DNA from: Porpolomopsis calyptriformis
Lineage: Eukaryota; Basidiomycota; Agaricomycetes; Agaricales; Hygrophoraceae
NCBI GenBank assembly: GCA_951640195.1
Contig: OX621168.1
Span: 1,798,001 to 1,862,000, forward strand
Reading direction: 5' to 3'
DNA length: 64,000 bases
Below are positions 1 through 13,500 of this stretch, in pieces. The notes beneath the pieces are model-generated. The model worked only from the letters and a program-made list of their open reading frames with translations, was not told the origin of the DNA and did no database searches. The translations under genes were made by a program, and so were the position numbers. Each line of letters opens with the position of its first letter. Position 1 is the first letter of the stretch.

Positions 1-2
1 TA

Positions 3-748
3 AGCTTTAAAAAGGATGTCGAGAACTGGGAACACAGCTGGTTATTTGATTTGACCAACGTGGTGTTCGATTTGCACCATGACCCTACATACCACCTTCT
101 CACCCTGCTCGCACGCTTTCCCAAGGTCAAGAAAGTCACATTCGCCAAACATCGTTGGATAAACCAAGGGACTGAAGCCTCTCTCCTTGGTTTAATCTCG
201 AAAGAAAGGCCCGAGATACAGACTGTAACCTTTTGCAATGTACGATTCGGCTTCCCCTCCGACTGAGAACCTTTGATGTATGTATTTTTCCATATAATCG
301 TCCGCTTCAAGGCTGACAATTCCCTTTGTATTTTCAAGTGATTCGGTTGTCTTGCTAGTCAATATACCTCCATGATGGTTTACGAGGGGTTTCAAGACCT
401 GCATTTTCTAGTGCAGACCTTATGGGCCCGCATATGGTGGAGGTGCTGCGTCTATTGTCATTCGATTCAAAACCTACCGAGGAAGATGAGGCGTGTATCT
501 CATCGCGGCCTCCAGAGCAGCGGGTCTTGGAAGCCAACTACAATAGCACTTCTGCCGCAACTAACTCGTGGTGTGTTCACATAAAGTGCCAACTTGATAT
601 CACGTATCGTGCTCCCGATCGCGCCAGGGTGATCTCACCTTTCGATGGTCCAATCACGCAAAAAGAGACAGAATTCATTCCGGGAAAACACCCTCAAGAC
701 ATACTTATAACTAATGCTGTCGTGCACGTTCATCAAGCTGTCATGTAG
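3..748 (+). CDS. Unrecognised protein, 5' end outside the window
   Basis: An open frame enters from the left edge and is protein-like up to about position 239 (residues such as WEHSWLFDLTNVVF). A second protein-like stretch in another frame runs from about 400 to the stop at 746-748 and ends in VHVHQAVM. The two can be joined by an intron of about 120 bp, with a possible donor GTACGA near 240 and an acceptor CTAG near 358. That join is inference. The first part resembles the C-terminal region of basidiomycete F-box-type proteins, with many Leu, Phe and Val residues, but no F-box is visible because the N-terminus is missing. No function is assigned. The two stretches could also belong to separate genes. 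Confidence 0.4.
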
Positions 749-1026
749 CCACCGCCTGTAGATAATCGCGACTACGTCAAACCATTTCGTTCGATTCATA
801 ATCCCACACTTTAAACACATTCTTGACTGCACATATTAGTTCTGGAAGAGAGTGCAGGATCTATTGACATGGTATGATCGAGGAAGAGGTAATCCCGGTC
901 ACGTGTTACTACAGCGCATTCGCAGCTGCTTGAATTGCTCATTGTCGTCCTTGCTCTTCTTGGTTTATTGGAAGTTAGCCTGACGTTGTGTCTGCGCGCT
1001 CGCAGAAGAAAAACCAACTCTCCGTT

Positions 1027-3695
1027 ATGCAAGACACACGACGCTACTTGCTGTCTGTCCTCACATTATTTCTTGTGTCTACGGTGACAGCGATTTGGCC
1101 GTTCCCCGCAAAGCGGTTTCCGGGTGACTCTTTGATAGGTACGGGAGCTATGGGTATTGATGATGGTGAGAGAGTCGTTGCTTTGGGAGACTTTAATGGG
1201 GATCAATTGTGAGCCTCCATCCTTCAACTCATCGGAGTCTCCATTCTGACTCGATTCCTCAAGTCTGGACGTCCTTTCACTGAGCCCCGATCAAAAAACA
1301 ATATCATTGTATCTCTGGGACCATGGTATATAAGGTGTATCCATGTTCTGCTTCTCGCAGCTAATATTGGCCCAGGTGCATATCTTTACAAAAAATCCAC
1401 CACTTTATCGCATCCTCATCGGGTCTACAACATTGTTCCCGGAGATTTCACGCACGATGGAAAGCTTGACATTTTAGTCATGAGCCAGAGTTCGAAATAC
1501 CGCCAGCTAGACCTGTCTCTGTACAGAGGTTCCCCAAGCGGTGGCTTCGGTATGCCCGGTAACAGATTCTCCATGCTTTCTTCAAACACATTGTCTATAG
1601 ACACGATCCCTTTACTGCTGCCTACCTCCGCCCATGCACAGCCCATACCTGTTGACACCAACGGGGATATGAAAATAGACCTCCTTGGCATGACCCCCAC
1701 TTCGAAAAACATCCCGGACTCGCCATTAATGGTTTGGAAAAATGTTTGGGATCCTTCCCAGCCAGGTTCTCCAATCTTTGACCTGTGAGCCTCACGTTCA
1801 CGGGGTGAGCTTTCCTTATTTGATTCAGTCAGAGTCCACCGTTCGGCGGCAAACAATGCACTTTGGCCGATCCGCACAGCAACGCTGTCGTCGACCTTAA
1901 TGGCGACTGTCTCGCCGGTACGCGAGTTCGTCTACATCAAGGCAGCCAAATTTTCTGATACTCGTATACAGACATTTTTCTTGTGTGCGACGATGGCAAA
2001 GGCGGGAAGTCATTCCAGATTTGGATCAATCTCAAAGACGCTGGCTTCTCTCTCGCCCAGGAAGGCCCGCTACCTTCCGGGATCCAATCAATTTCCTTTG
2101 CGGATATGGGTAAATGCTCCTTCTCTGTGTTATAACGTTCGCGCTAGACTTTCTGATCTAGACCGCGACGGAACTATCGATACGGTATTCCCGACTTGCT
2201 CCTCCGTCTCACTGGCGACAGGCTTAGGAACCAATTGCGTTATAAATATTGCCTACAACAAGCAACTCCCTCTTTGTTCGTCTTCTACGGCATCGCGGAC
2301 GAGCGATGGGCGAAGCTGCCGACCGCTAGAGCAACTTTGCACCGTTGATCTAAATTTCAGTTTCAACCTGACCCGAGGAAATGATGTTCGTGATATTTTA
2401 CTTCTCCGGCTCCCCTTTATATAAATGCGTTTCACCGTAGGCCTTCGTCCAAGTACCCGTTTCCTCGATATTTCCATCTCCTGCTGGCTCCTCACCCGCA
2501 TCACTCTTGGTGCTTGACACGACCTATACTCCACCCATCCCCCTCTCTCTCAAACTAGGGGATGCCAATCTTGACGGATTCCCTGATCTACTCGCTATTA
2601 TTGCACCGCCGGGCTCGCATCAGGATCGAGTAGCCAAGCTAGTATTTTCAGTTCCCTGCGCAAAGGGGGTTGTTGGGTGCGCGGCTGATGGAAGCGGAAG
2701 GAGAGGGTGGTCTGTTGTGAAAAGGGGCGCAGAGGTTTTGGATAATATGAAAGATGTGAGAGGGGCAGTATTCACGGATATGGATGAGGATGTGAGTGGT
2801 TTTTTTAATTGGCAACGATGGTTATGTCATTTGATTTCCCAAGGGCACGCTGGATATTTTGATCCAAAGGTCTGGGGCTGCTGGGCAAGGGACGATTTGG
2901 TTCGTTCAGAACAACCTCTACTTTGATGCATTTTTCCTCAAGGCAATCGGTGGGTTTTTGAATTCCTGTGGAAGTGCCGTACTTACCCGCCGAATTTACC
3001 GGACAGTTCTCAACGGGGCGTGCAATGGTGGATGGTGTGAGACTGCCAACTCTTCACAAAGGTATCAAGTGAGTGGCTCTTCCTTGGGCCCAGCTCATCT
3101 TTCTAACGACTCGAAAAGCCTTTCGGTGTTAGCTATTCGGGGGCAACATATAAATATACAGTCCTTGACACATCAGGTCGCCGTTCTGCGGCCCAAGGTA
3201 CCCAGTCCCGGCTTCATCTTTCTTTTTTCCCCCTGATCTTAGATTCCAATCGCAGTCGGCCAACTCCCACAAACATCGTATCACTCGTTACTAACACCCT
3301 ACTCCTTCTTCGGCCTTGGCCGCACAAACAACTACATCGAAAAGCTCTTTGTCGGATCGACGAAGCACACCGAGCAACATTTCATCAGCATGGATGGCGT
3401 CATTCCAAATTCCAAAGTTGTCATATTACCACCAGACGGCAACGAGGGTGAACAAGCATGGAAGAGGGAGTTATTCTTGAGACCCGGCGAGTGGATTCCG
3501 TTGGTGACGTTGACGGTTGTGGTGGGGACGGCGATTTTGGCCGTTATTGTATTTATTCTGCATTTGAATGAGAAGGTGCGTCATTTAGTAAGCTCTTTCT
3601 CCGTTATTGGACCACTCAATCCCGATGTTTTGCAGAGAGAAGATGAACTGGAGCGTAGAAGAGCCTCGCATCATATCAACTTTGATGCGTTGTGA
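1027..3695 (+). CDS. FG-GAP repeat membrane protein, TIP/ITFG1-like
   Basis: This is a spliced gene whose product matches the T-cell immunomodulatory protein (TIP/ITFG1) family of type I membrane glycoproteins. The ATG at 1027 starts a hydrophobic signal peptide (RRYLLSVLTLFLVSTVTA). Several FG-GAP/calcium-loop motifs follow: ALGDFNGDQ, VPGDFTHDGKLDI, VDTNGDMKIDLLG, DLDRDGTIDTVFP, LGDANLDGFPDLLAI and TDMDEDGTLDI. They should fold as a beta-propeller in the exocytic lumen or outside the cell. The TIP-like C-terminal part contains SYHSLLTPYSFFGLGRTNNY. One transmembrane helix follows (WIPLVTLTVVVGTAILAVIV), then a short basic tail ending in HHINFDAL. At least seven introns are needed. The molecular role in fungi is not established. 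Family assignment is firm from motif order and the C-terminal TM; individual splice sites are less certain. Confidence 0.85.
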
Positions 3696-3804
3696 TGATG
3701 TGCTAGAGTTTTTGTGTATAGTATGTCTCGGTCGTGACAGGCCATGCAATGTGTTTCAGCACATCTGCCCCTAATTATAAATTTCCCTTGTCTCTGACAC
3801 AACA

Positions 3805-4503
3805 ATGCCAGTACCTCTTCCTCCTCGGCCAACCGGGACTGTCCAACTTCCCCCTCCTCCAAACGATCCTCCTACATTGGAGGATGTGATAAATGCGATA
3901 GACTATTATGAAGCTGTAAAACTTGACAATAGCAAGTGTTCCTTATTATAATATCTGAAACTCTCAATCATGTTTTGCTACAGAACAACGAAGGTCGGGA
4001 GCCACCAATAATGACGTGGCTAGAGCATCTGCCTACAAGACAAACGTCGAGGTTGCCTGTGGTAGAGGTACGTTCGGTTGTCAATTGTATGAAGTTATTC
4101 ACATGATGGTACAGATTCCGCACCTGCATGGTTGGCACCTGCCGTTGCTGTTGCCCTTGGTCGGGCTATTGCTAATGCCCTTGCACCTGTGCAAAGACTT
4201 GCTGCAAAGAGTTATAATATGCGATGTAGCGATGGTAACTCGCGACCTTATGAAATCGTACCGTTTGTTGATGGCAGCCTTCCAACTGAAGACCCGGTGT
4301 GTCTCGAGCCATTGCATTGCCCATTTCTCTTACCATTTATCGCATAACAGCATAACTTGCCCCCTTTGGTCAATACTCAAGCAGTTAAGGCATTATCAGG
4401 AGCTGAAACTACGGCCTACATGAATGGTTATGGTTTGGCAGCCGTTCACCATATTCATAATCGGAAACTAGCAATTAAGCGGGAAATTGGATGTTTGCAT
4501 TAA
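3805..4503 (+). CDS. Mug135-like C-terminal domain protein
   Basis: A short spliced gene. Exon 1 starts at 3805 with a proline-rich N-terminus (MPVPLPPRPTG) and an acidic helix (DPPTLEDVINAIDYYEAV). Intron 1 probably runs from GTGTTC near 3938 to AAG near 3993. Later exons encode an Ala-rich helix (APAVAVALGRAIANALAPV), then KSYNMRCSDGNSRPYEIVPF and a tail with NLPPLVNTQAVKALSGAETT and AYMNGYG. This order (basic helix, N-x-x-C-G/S-DG, P-F/Y-E-V/I-V-P-F, NLP-P-L, AYxxGYG) is what I recall of the agaricomycete family annotated as Mug135-like C-terminal domain. The role is unknown; the name comes from a fission yeast gene upregulated in meiosis. The gene looks intact, with no broken frames. Confidence 0.6.
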
Positions 4504-4616
4504 AGCCCTCATCTCCCCTTCGTCGTCTGATCCTAGCTCTCGCAATCTAAATGTTACTCCTAAGTGTATCAGAGTTGAATTCATTGATGATGTAAACACC
4601 AATGCTGTGCTGAGCT

Positions 4617-5689
4617 ATGGATTCCTCACCAGCCGCCTCTCAACAACCTAACGGTGATCCACCTCCCACCTCTGATCAACCCCAGCCAGTTCCTCAACCG
4701 CAACTCGTCGCACCCACCCAGCCCGTCCAATCCATCAAGGGGGAATCGACCGAACCCACTCACTCTTCTTGCCCGTCCTGCCCGTCCTGCTCGCCTTCCT
4801 GCTCACCTTGTTTGTGTTTATGCTATCCGCGATTCAAGCCCGGGCAAAGGAAACCCATCGTCTACGTTTTCTCCCCAACCGAAACCACCCTCTCGATCAC
4901 CCTCTCGATCACCCACCCCGAGCTGCGCTTCTCAGCCGTCTACCCGATCGTCCCCATCAAACGGTCGGACGGCAAGAGTGCTATCATCGAATGGAACGTG
5001 CGCACCCTGCCCAATGGAAATCTAGTCGAAGTCGGCACAGGCCTGGAAGTATCCTACTTATTCTGGGAGACCGAGTGAGTCCTTCTTCCTTTTTTTTTCC
5101 CCAATCTGTATTCACCCATTATTCACAGGATCGACCGTACCACCCCGCTATCCCCACCTCGCTCGCCAGTCTCAGGACAACCCCCACCCGTGGATCACTT
5201 CAGCCCCGCCTCGTGGGATCTCCATGACTCAGACTCCGTCCTCTTACCAGTCAGCCAAGTCACCGTTTACCTCCAGAACGCCCTCCACGCTCTCGGTCTT
5301 CATGCCGAGGCCAGGACGTCGTTTATAACGTACGTTGTCAATCGCCCCCTTTACTCAAAGTTTTTTTTTACATGAACAGCTTTTGGCTCCCTTTCTTCTT
5401 GTTGCATAAATACGTCGCCCTTCGATTTATATCCCAGTCGGCTTTCGAACGTTCGGCTCCGATGAATGTACTTCCGACACCAGATGTCGTGACACGGGTG
5501 TTTATGCTCTTCAAGGGTGTACAAGAAGAGTATGTTGAAGCAGAATGGTCAAATGCGCTTGCCTGCGCTAAGGAAGATGTCCGTCGGTGGCAAAGCGTCG
5601 TGGGCGTTGACTTTGACCGAGCGTCAGATCAGCAGCTCTACAGAGTATTGGAATGGGGAGGAATGGAAGTATCGCAGTCACCCAAGTGA
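4617..5689 (+). CDS. Conserved hypothetical protein
   Basis: A three-exon gene of unknown function. Exon 1 begins at 4617 with a Pro/Gln-rich stretch, then a run of cysteine, proline and serine residues (SCPSCPSCSPSCSPCLCLC). A beta-rich segment follows (KPIVYVFSPTETTLSITLSI, SAVYPIVPIKR, EWNVRTLPNGNLVEVGTGLE). Introns with GTGAGT and GTACGT donors separate it from IDRTTPLSPPRSP and from the last exon, which contains FWLPFFLLHKYVALRFISQ and TPDVVTRVFMLFKGV. The second half looks strongly constrained and resembles a widespread fungal family I cannot name. The Cys/Ser/Pro repeat near residues 45-70 may be palmitoylated or membrane-associated, but that is inference. Confidence 0.55.
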
Positions 5690-5868
5690 CCGTTCTTATC
5701 AACTCAATGGGAACTATATAAATATGTGCCACAGGCACAGGAGAAAAAAGATTACAGCTGAGAAAGGATCTGTATTAGGTATTGACGAGGGCCAAGAGGA
5801 AACATATCTGACAACCACCAGCATACTGCATACATGCGAGCTAATCTGAGGTGGTGCCATCTATCCTT

Positions 5869-6907
<1,039 letters not shown>

Positions 6908-6920
6908 TTCGTGTCGCTAC

Positions 6921-6951
6921 GTTTGTTCGTTTGTTCGTCGTTCGTTCGTTT
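6921..6951. repeat. Short GTTCG/GTTTGTTCG repeat upstream of the Rab gene
   Basis: Tandem-like copies of GTTTGTTCG and GTTCG lie 14-45 bases upstream of the Rab11 start codon, inside its likely 5' leader. On the transcribed strand this reads as a purine-rich CGAAC repeat. Such leaders are common in fungi; no function is claimed. Confidence 0.6.
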
Positions 6952-7010
6952 GACAAAAGAGATGTTTGAAGTTGCAGTGATCGGAGTTTGAAGCTGTAAA
7001 TGAGGCGGAT

Positions 7011-7065
7011 GGCACTGGCACCGGCACCGGCACTGGCACTGCTAATGCTAATGCTACTGCTACTC
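7011..7065. repeat. Imperfect 6-base microsatellite (GGCACY / GCTAMT)
   Basis: GGCACT and GGCACC hexamers are repeated five times, then give way to GCTAATGCTAATGCTACTGCTACT. The repeat is 100-160 bases upstream of the Rab11 start and just beyond the stop of the F-box gene. It is seen directly in the sequence and is probably length-variable between strains. Confidence 0.75.
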
Positions 7066-7138
7066 GTTGCCATTGCATCAAACAGTATGTACCAGTGCAT
7101 TATCCAAGAATCAATGGTCGTCTTACCCCCTTGCTACC

Positions 7139-8776
7139 TCACGCGTCACTCGGGATCCACTCCTCGCCATCAAGCGTGATCGTCCGCACCCGTGGATACG
7201 CTCTGCTGATCGATCGAACGAGGCTCTCTTTCGCGCGATGCTCCGTACACGCAAACCACGAGCCCACGAGCGAAATATGTTCCAGGGACGGCGGAAAGTT
7301 TTCCAGCCAGACCGGGAAAAAATACAGCGCATCGCCACCAACAGCGAACGGCAACGGCGCCTCCAACTCTAACGTAAGGCTGCTCACGCGATCCAACATG
7401 AGACTTTCTCCATTACCCAGTGATTTTCCCCTGAGCTCCTCCTGGTACGGGAACTCGAACGTGTCAGAAACGACCGAAATAATCAGAGAAATGTTAATGC
7501 CTCGGGCCCGACGGGCGACGGAAGCGAGAGTGTAGTTGATCCCCGTAACATCCCAACACGGTCCAAATGGCATGTGAGACAGTATCGAAAGAGAGCTGAG
7601 CTGGGGTAAGCCATTCGGAGACTGCAACATATACGCCACGTATCCTGCAGTGGCGTTGAGGGTGCTGAGGTAAGGGAGACGGGGGGCTGTTAGCCGCCGC
7701 GAGCGAATAGGAGCTTGCGCTTCTTTCCCGATGGTAAGAACGACGATATTGCTGTGCCGAGAGAGAAAATCGGAGAGAACCTTGAAGGACGTTGCGGCCC
7801 GGATTGAAAATTCGCGGAGGGAAGGGATGGTGAGACTCGGAAGGACGATGTCCAAAACGGGTGACTCGGGTCGTGGAGGAAAATGAATCGCGAGCGAGAC
7901 GAGACGAGAGGTGTTCAAAGTGTTGAGAACCCACTCGTGAAGAACGGAATGTTCGAACAGCATGGCTGTCTTAAGAGTGAACGCCTTCAGTGGTGGATGA
8001 TCAACGGTTGGGATAGTGATCGATGAGTAGGAAAACGATCGTCTCTTCAAAGCATCTTTAAGCACCACGAACTTGTGAGGAATGACGACTCGAGCGGGCT
8101 GATGACCCATCTGTTGCTTCCAATCTTTCCAAACCTGCGAAAAATCAATGCTAAACGTGCGCGCGAAGCGCATGTCGCGTTTCACCGTCAGATGCGAGCA
8201 GACGCCAGCCACGGCAGCCAGCAGCCTCCGAAAACGAGACGCGTTATCTCCGAGTATGTACCAGTACCCGAGCTTGCCAAAGTCGAGCGTGACCTCGTCA
8301 ATGTGCGACAACTTGAACGCGAGTTGGCGAAGATTATCAATGTCTTCGTGAGGGGTCGTGAGCAGCCGGTAGTCCATAACTTTGTACTCTGGATCGTTGA
8401 ACTTGCATGACAACCGCTTGATAGTGGTGATATCCAAAGAAAGTCGGAGAACGGGAATGACTCGAAACTTATGTCCAGAGATGTCTACATTACCCGTTGG
8501 ATCCGAGATTCCGTGGCGGGACAAATACAACGGGAGCGCGATATAGTGAAGACGTCGGGACAGCAGAATGAGTGAATACAAGTCATCTGCGTCCAAATTC
8601 TCGCAGACCATGAGAAGAAGTTCGGTCGGCAACCAAAGTAATCCAGGTTGACCGGCGTTGCTGTGGTTATCGTTCAAAGAAACCTGTGGGTGAATGTCTG
8701 GAGCAGACATAAGATCAGCTTGAACAAAGGCGAAGGCAGTGGTCGTTGAAGCTGACGTGCTATACTGACTGGTCAT
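7139..8776 (-). CDS. F-box protein
   Basis: A single 545-codon frame. Near residues 45-75 the sequence LWLPTELLLMVCENLDADDL, followed by YSLILLSRRLHYIALPLYLS, is a typical fungal F-box, expected to bind Skp1 in an SCF ubiquitin ligase. The rest is a long leucine-rich region (for example LRQLAFKLSHIDEVTLDFG, LSTLNATAGYVAYMLQS, VSSLTLELEAPLPF) with irregular LRR-like periodicity, the likely substrate-binding part. The N-terminus is Ser/Thr-rich. Basidiomycetes have many F-box genes of this kind, and substrates are not predictable. The first in-frame ATG at 8776 is taken as the start. No intron is needed. Confidence 0.8.
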   Translation of the reverse strand: MTSQYSTSASTTTAFAFVQADLMSAPDIHPQVSLNDNHSNAGQPGLLWLPTELLLMVCENLDADDLYSLILLSRRLHYIALPLYLSRHGISDPTGNVDISGHKFRVIPVLRLSLDITTIKRLSCKFNDPEYKVMDYRLLTTPHEDIDNLRQLAFKLSHIDEVTLDFGKLGYWYILGDNASRFRRLLAAVAGVCSHLTVKRDMRFARTFSIDFSQVWKDWKQQMGHQPARVVIPHKFVVLKDALKRRSFSYSSITIPTVDHPPLKAFTLKTAMLFEHSVLHEWVLNTLNTSRLVSLAIHFPPRPESPVLDIVLPSLTIPSLREFSIRAATSFKVLSDFLSRHSNIVVLTIGKEAQAPIRSRRLTAPRLPYLSTLNATAGYVAYMLQSPNGLPQLSSLSILSHMPFGPCWDVTGINYTLASVARRARGINISLIISVVSDTFEFPYQEELRGKSLGNGESLMLDRVSSLTLELEAPLPFAVGGDALYFFPVWLENFPPSLEHISLVGSWFACTEHRAKESLVRSISRAYPRVRTITLDGEEWIPSDA

Positions 8777-9045
8777 CGTGAGTCACACCCAAAAATGTAC
8801 GCGTCCTTGCTGGTTTGGATTCCAAAATACATATGTATGGTGTACATGACAGACATACAGCTATCGACATTTCCAAAGTGGACGTAAAACAGATCCAAGA
8901 TGACATTTCATAAACCTAACAGGGCAGAACCAAGCATGAACAATGTCGAAAGTAGGACCATGTCAGGGGACGCGGACGGTGCTCCCGATGCTCCAGGAAC
9001 AGGAAGGAAATGTTTCGAGTCGGCTGCTTGTTGGTCAGCTGATTC

Positions 9046-10367
9046 CTACAGCGCCGCAGTAAGTGCCAGTATAACTGTGAGAACGCAGAAGAAACAAACT
9101 TTGAACACGATCAGGCCAACGATCACACTGAGCGCGAAGAAAATGAACGCTTGAATGAGCCAGATGAATCCCCAAACTAGATATACGCAAGAGGGGTAAG
9201 ATATCTGTCGGAGCGCAAGAAAAGTAGTGCATACCTTGGGGCGGACAGCAGCCGCAATACACAGCAAATGCTGTTGCATCTGAAGTGCTCTCTTTGCGAG
9301 CAATTGTATCATCTGCGACGCGCAGATAAAGACCATCACATTTTATGAACAACCATTGGCCGAGATGCCTACCTATCACGTCCCAAAGAACATACAAGCA
9401 CGACATGACTCCGACAAAGAGCACCTATTTTCCGATCAGCTACAGCCGCGGTAGAGCCAAGACAGCGGGCGCACAAAATATCTGAGGGCGACTCCCCCGG
9501 CAACAAACCAGAACAACACGATGAGACCGGCCATCCCAAACATCAGTATCCAAACTCTTTACAACGTTTTCACCATCACTCAACCACTTGAGCAAAAGAA
9601 GGGACAGGCACTGACAGTAATTCTTTCCTCGCCCACCACAGTGTGAGCAAAAAGAACACGGCGAGAACTATGGATGCGATCTTGCTCGCATTCGTATCAA
9701 ACCCGCACGTTATCAAACATGCCCCGATGAACGACGAGCCAAGGTATCCCGCCGGAAGTGTTATCCAGGGAATCCCACCAGACATTCGGGTGGTCCCGCC
9801 TTCGTCGGCTGTCAGGAAAAATCACGGTCAGCAGAACTGGTGCAAAGGGGGAAAATTTGTCGTGGAACGTGGTTGACGTACGATCGAGTTCGATGGAATG
9901 GATGGTTGCACAGGTGAGAACGCCGGTGAGGGCATGGCTCAACTACTGGGCATGAGCGACTGCAATAAGACTTGCTGTGTGTCCGTGAACTTACTTCATG
10001 GAATCCTACAGTGAGTAATCTTGTGAAGTCAGTGGGGGAGGTAACACGTCGACTCGGTCTGTGCTCACTTGAAAGGATAAACTGCGAAATAGGTTTGATC
10101 GTAAGCAACTCGAGTTCAAGAGCAAACTATAATTACTAAGAAAACTGAGATATGGGACATGCCTGAAGGAAGGTCATCTTAATAGCAGTGATTGTGCCCA
10201 TCGGATAAAAACTCGTACCATAGGATGCCGATTATAATAACATAAGATCCCGCGACGATCAAGGTATTACGTTGGGTAATGTTAGGCGTAAGTCGTGCTT
10301 TGATATCCCTAGAGTACAATTCCGTGGCAATGGAGAGAGTAGCGTTCCGGATGGAATGGACAGACAT
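9046..10367 (-). CDS. M50B-like multi-pass membrane metalloprotease
   Basis: A multi-exon gene for a fungal M50B-like (site-2-protease-related) membrane protein. It begins at 10367 with MSVHSIRNATLSIATELYS. The first five exons are 10367-10219, 10162-10146 (17 nt), 10081-10069 (13 nt), 10019-9995 (25 nt) and 9942-9882, all in frame. They create WHVPYLIYPFK, then LLTVGFHE plus LSHALTGVLTC, restoring a zinc-binding HELSH (HExxH) motif. Next come PDEGGTTRMSGGIPWITLPA and GYLGSSFIGACLITCGFDTN, then TM segments around AGLIVLFWFVAGGVALRYF, LFVGVMSCLYVLWDV and WGFIWLIQAFIFFALSV. The C-terminus has a Cys cluster (CGCCPPQ). The substrate is unknown. The family is clear from the HExxH and MSGGIPW segments. 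Confidence 0.86.
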
Positions 10368-10511
10368 CGCAGGTCGTGTTCAACCTGCCAAACTTATTGG
10401 CCTTTTTTGGATATGCAGCCGCACACGTGTACGCCGCAGCTCGATATTATTTGAGATGATAAGAAAGAGGGTATCGATACAAAAAGACAACCATTAGACG
10501 AAGGAATACTC

Positions 10512-13500
10512 TACAGTTCATCGTCGGTTACCTCCTCGCCCCGCTTTTTACGGGCCATGCGTTCCTTTTTAGCCTAAGGAAAGAGCAAGGATAAGGAAAA
10601 AGATAGCAAGTTAGGAGAACATCTTTACCTTGCGTGCGTCACCAGCAGTCGTTTTCTTCGTCTTCTTGATGTCGATCTTATTGCCCATGGCATCGTATTG
10701 TGCTTCATCACCACCGTCGTTCTTGTCAATGCGGGGACCGGAACCTTGTCCTTCAACCCAATTGTGCCCAGAGGCTTCTAAACGGCCATCGCGCATGGCC
10801 CAGACCCTTTATCTCCGTCAGAACTGGGTAAAAAATGAAAAGTCGCAGAACACACTCTTTGCAAAGGGATTCTGAGAAGTCCCGGTTGTGAGTAATGACA
10901 AGTACACCTCCCCCAAAGGCTTTGAGCGCCTCAATAAGAGCGGCAAGCGACTCCCGATCAAGGTAATCTGGCGACAGGCTATAAGCGGAGCAAAAGTAAA
11001 AGCAGAATAGGACATACTAGTGGGCTCATCCAAACACATAATATGAGGACGGCGCCATGTCGCAGCTCCGAGAACGATCTTGACCTTCTGACCACCTGAA
11101 AGACCTCTCATGGTATTGTGTGACACGAATTCAGGCTCCAGACCGAAGTCAGCGAAGTGTTTCTCAATCTCCCGGCGAACAAGAGGACGGAGGAGACCAA
11201 GGCGTTGGGCCTCACGGGTATCAACCTCCAAGACTTTCTAATGAATCCACGAGGTATTAGTCATAGATCAGTTTAAATTCATCCAAGGAAACGACAAGCC
11301 TTCTCAAAGCCACGTTTGACAAGTTCGTCACGCGGTAACCAAATGTTTTCGGAAGAGCTGAGACCCCTGAGGGACACTTCATACTCGTAGGACTGTTTCA
11401 ACTTCTTGCGGGAAATAATCTCGTCAATTTGTCTCTTTAGGCCTTCCACAATGATGAGTGCGCCGTCGTTCATCTTTTTGAGTTCCTCCGCAGAGATCTG
11501 ACGATGCGCCCTGGTCATATCCTCCAAGTCCTCCCCGGTTTGGTAACGCCACAACATGTACTCCAGTGGCGTCTTGTCGAGATGGTTATCAATATGATGG
11601 AATGCGTGTTGCGCAACATAACCAATGACCAGGTTGGGGTGCTTCCAGATCTCACCACCTTTATTCGGTTCCATGTCGCCAGTAAGGAGTTTGATGAGGG
11701 TGGACTTGCCGGACCCATTCGGTCCTAAGACAGCGACACGAGAGGAAAGGGAGACTTGAAGGGTAATATCGTAAAGCTGTTGGACGGGTTGCGTGGGGTA
11801 TTGAAATCCGACCTTGCGCCTGAGAGCTCCTTTTAGTTGAGTGCACGGAATAAAAGATGGAGAGAACCTTACATCTTGAGTAAGCTCTTCTCCTTCGTTT
11901 TCACACCTTCAAGAAGAGGTGGATCGGGAAGCTTGAATCTGTAGTCTTCAACAGCCTCTAAAGTGTAGTAGGACTTGGCCTCAGGGACCTGCTTGACGAA
12001 AGCTTCCAAGTCTCCCTTGTATGTCCTGAGCTTGAATCGATTCAGGTGGAGGACGTCGGTGATAGTGTTATTAAGGAAGCTCGAATCGTGAGACACAATA
12101 ACTGTCCACATATGTGAGACCCAACATTGCATGGAATAATACAAACTTACTGGAGGTGCACGTCTTCAGATTGTTCAAGTAATTCTCCAACCACGCAATA
12201 TTGATAACATCCAGATGGTTAGTGGGTTCATCAAGCAAGAGAATATCCGCTCGGAACAACATGGCCCTAGCCAGAGCGAGTTTCATCTTCCATCCACCAG
12301 ACAAACTGCCAATAGCTTGCGCTTGACGTTCGTCGTTGAAACCGACAGAAACCAGGGTGTCGACGACTTCAGCCTCGGAGGCAATGATGCGGTTATCCGT
12401 TAGAATAAATTGGAGGACCGACGTGTCCTCCTCGCTACCGTCGATATCGTGTTCAACGTAGAACGTACGGACTTCGTCCGCAGATGGGAATCCCTCGACT
12501 TGACTGCATAGATAATAATCAGCTCAACCGTATACCGAAACTTCACATCCATCATCACTAACCCATTGGTGATGGCACGCATCAGCGTGGACTTGCCGGT
12601 ACCGTTCTTACCACAAAGGCCATAACGATGACCACGCTTTAGACGAAGGACCGCCGTGTTGAGCAAAATCTTTGCACCATATGCGAGGGAGAATTGGCAG
12701 TTGCACAAATCCTCGCCTTCTTCTTCGTCCTCGGCGATGTTGCCATCATCCGATCCCTCTGCAGCAGAACGAACCATCCATTCTCGGGTAATCGACATAG
12801 GCTCTGGTGTCGACGCGAGGTAGGCGGCGAGGGTATCCCATTGGGGAACATCAAAGTTGTTTACATTGACTAGGTTAGCCGCTAATTGCGAGGCATACAT
12901 AACGGAGACGTTTGTTGTGGACACTTCTGCGTCCGATTTCTTGTAGATTGCGGCGAGAGTGCTTGTAAGATGGCCAGCCTCGACCACTTTCAAAGGCGGC
13001 AACTCAGATCCATCGCCTTCGGGAACTTCTCCAATCTGTCGAAGAGTCGCAATAGCTTTAGCAACGACTCCACGAGCTTCGGGATCACCCATGCTGCTCT
13101 CAACCTTGATAAGGCCGGGGAGCAACTTGGGGAGGAAAGGTCGGACAGTAATAGCCGAGTCAACGAGTTTGGCCATGTTGTCGACGATGCTAAAATGGTC
13201 AAGAAATTTAGATAGGCGATCTAGATGTAGCCAAAAAAAAAAAAGCATACACTGCGACCTTTCGTTTCGTGGCCGTCAACTTCTCCAACAGACCGCGGGA
13301 CAAGAGGGGGACCATAAGCGAGAGAGTAGGTGAATCTACCTCAGAAACGAATGTAGTAGCCGAAAGGAGAGTAATGGTCTTGGGAACCTCTTCGACGGGA
13401 TTAATCAAGGCTTTGATTAGCGCAGGAATAAAGCGTTCGATATCTTTATTAGACACCAGTGCGGTAGCTTTCGTAAGTGAATCGCGTGCGGCCTTCTTTA

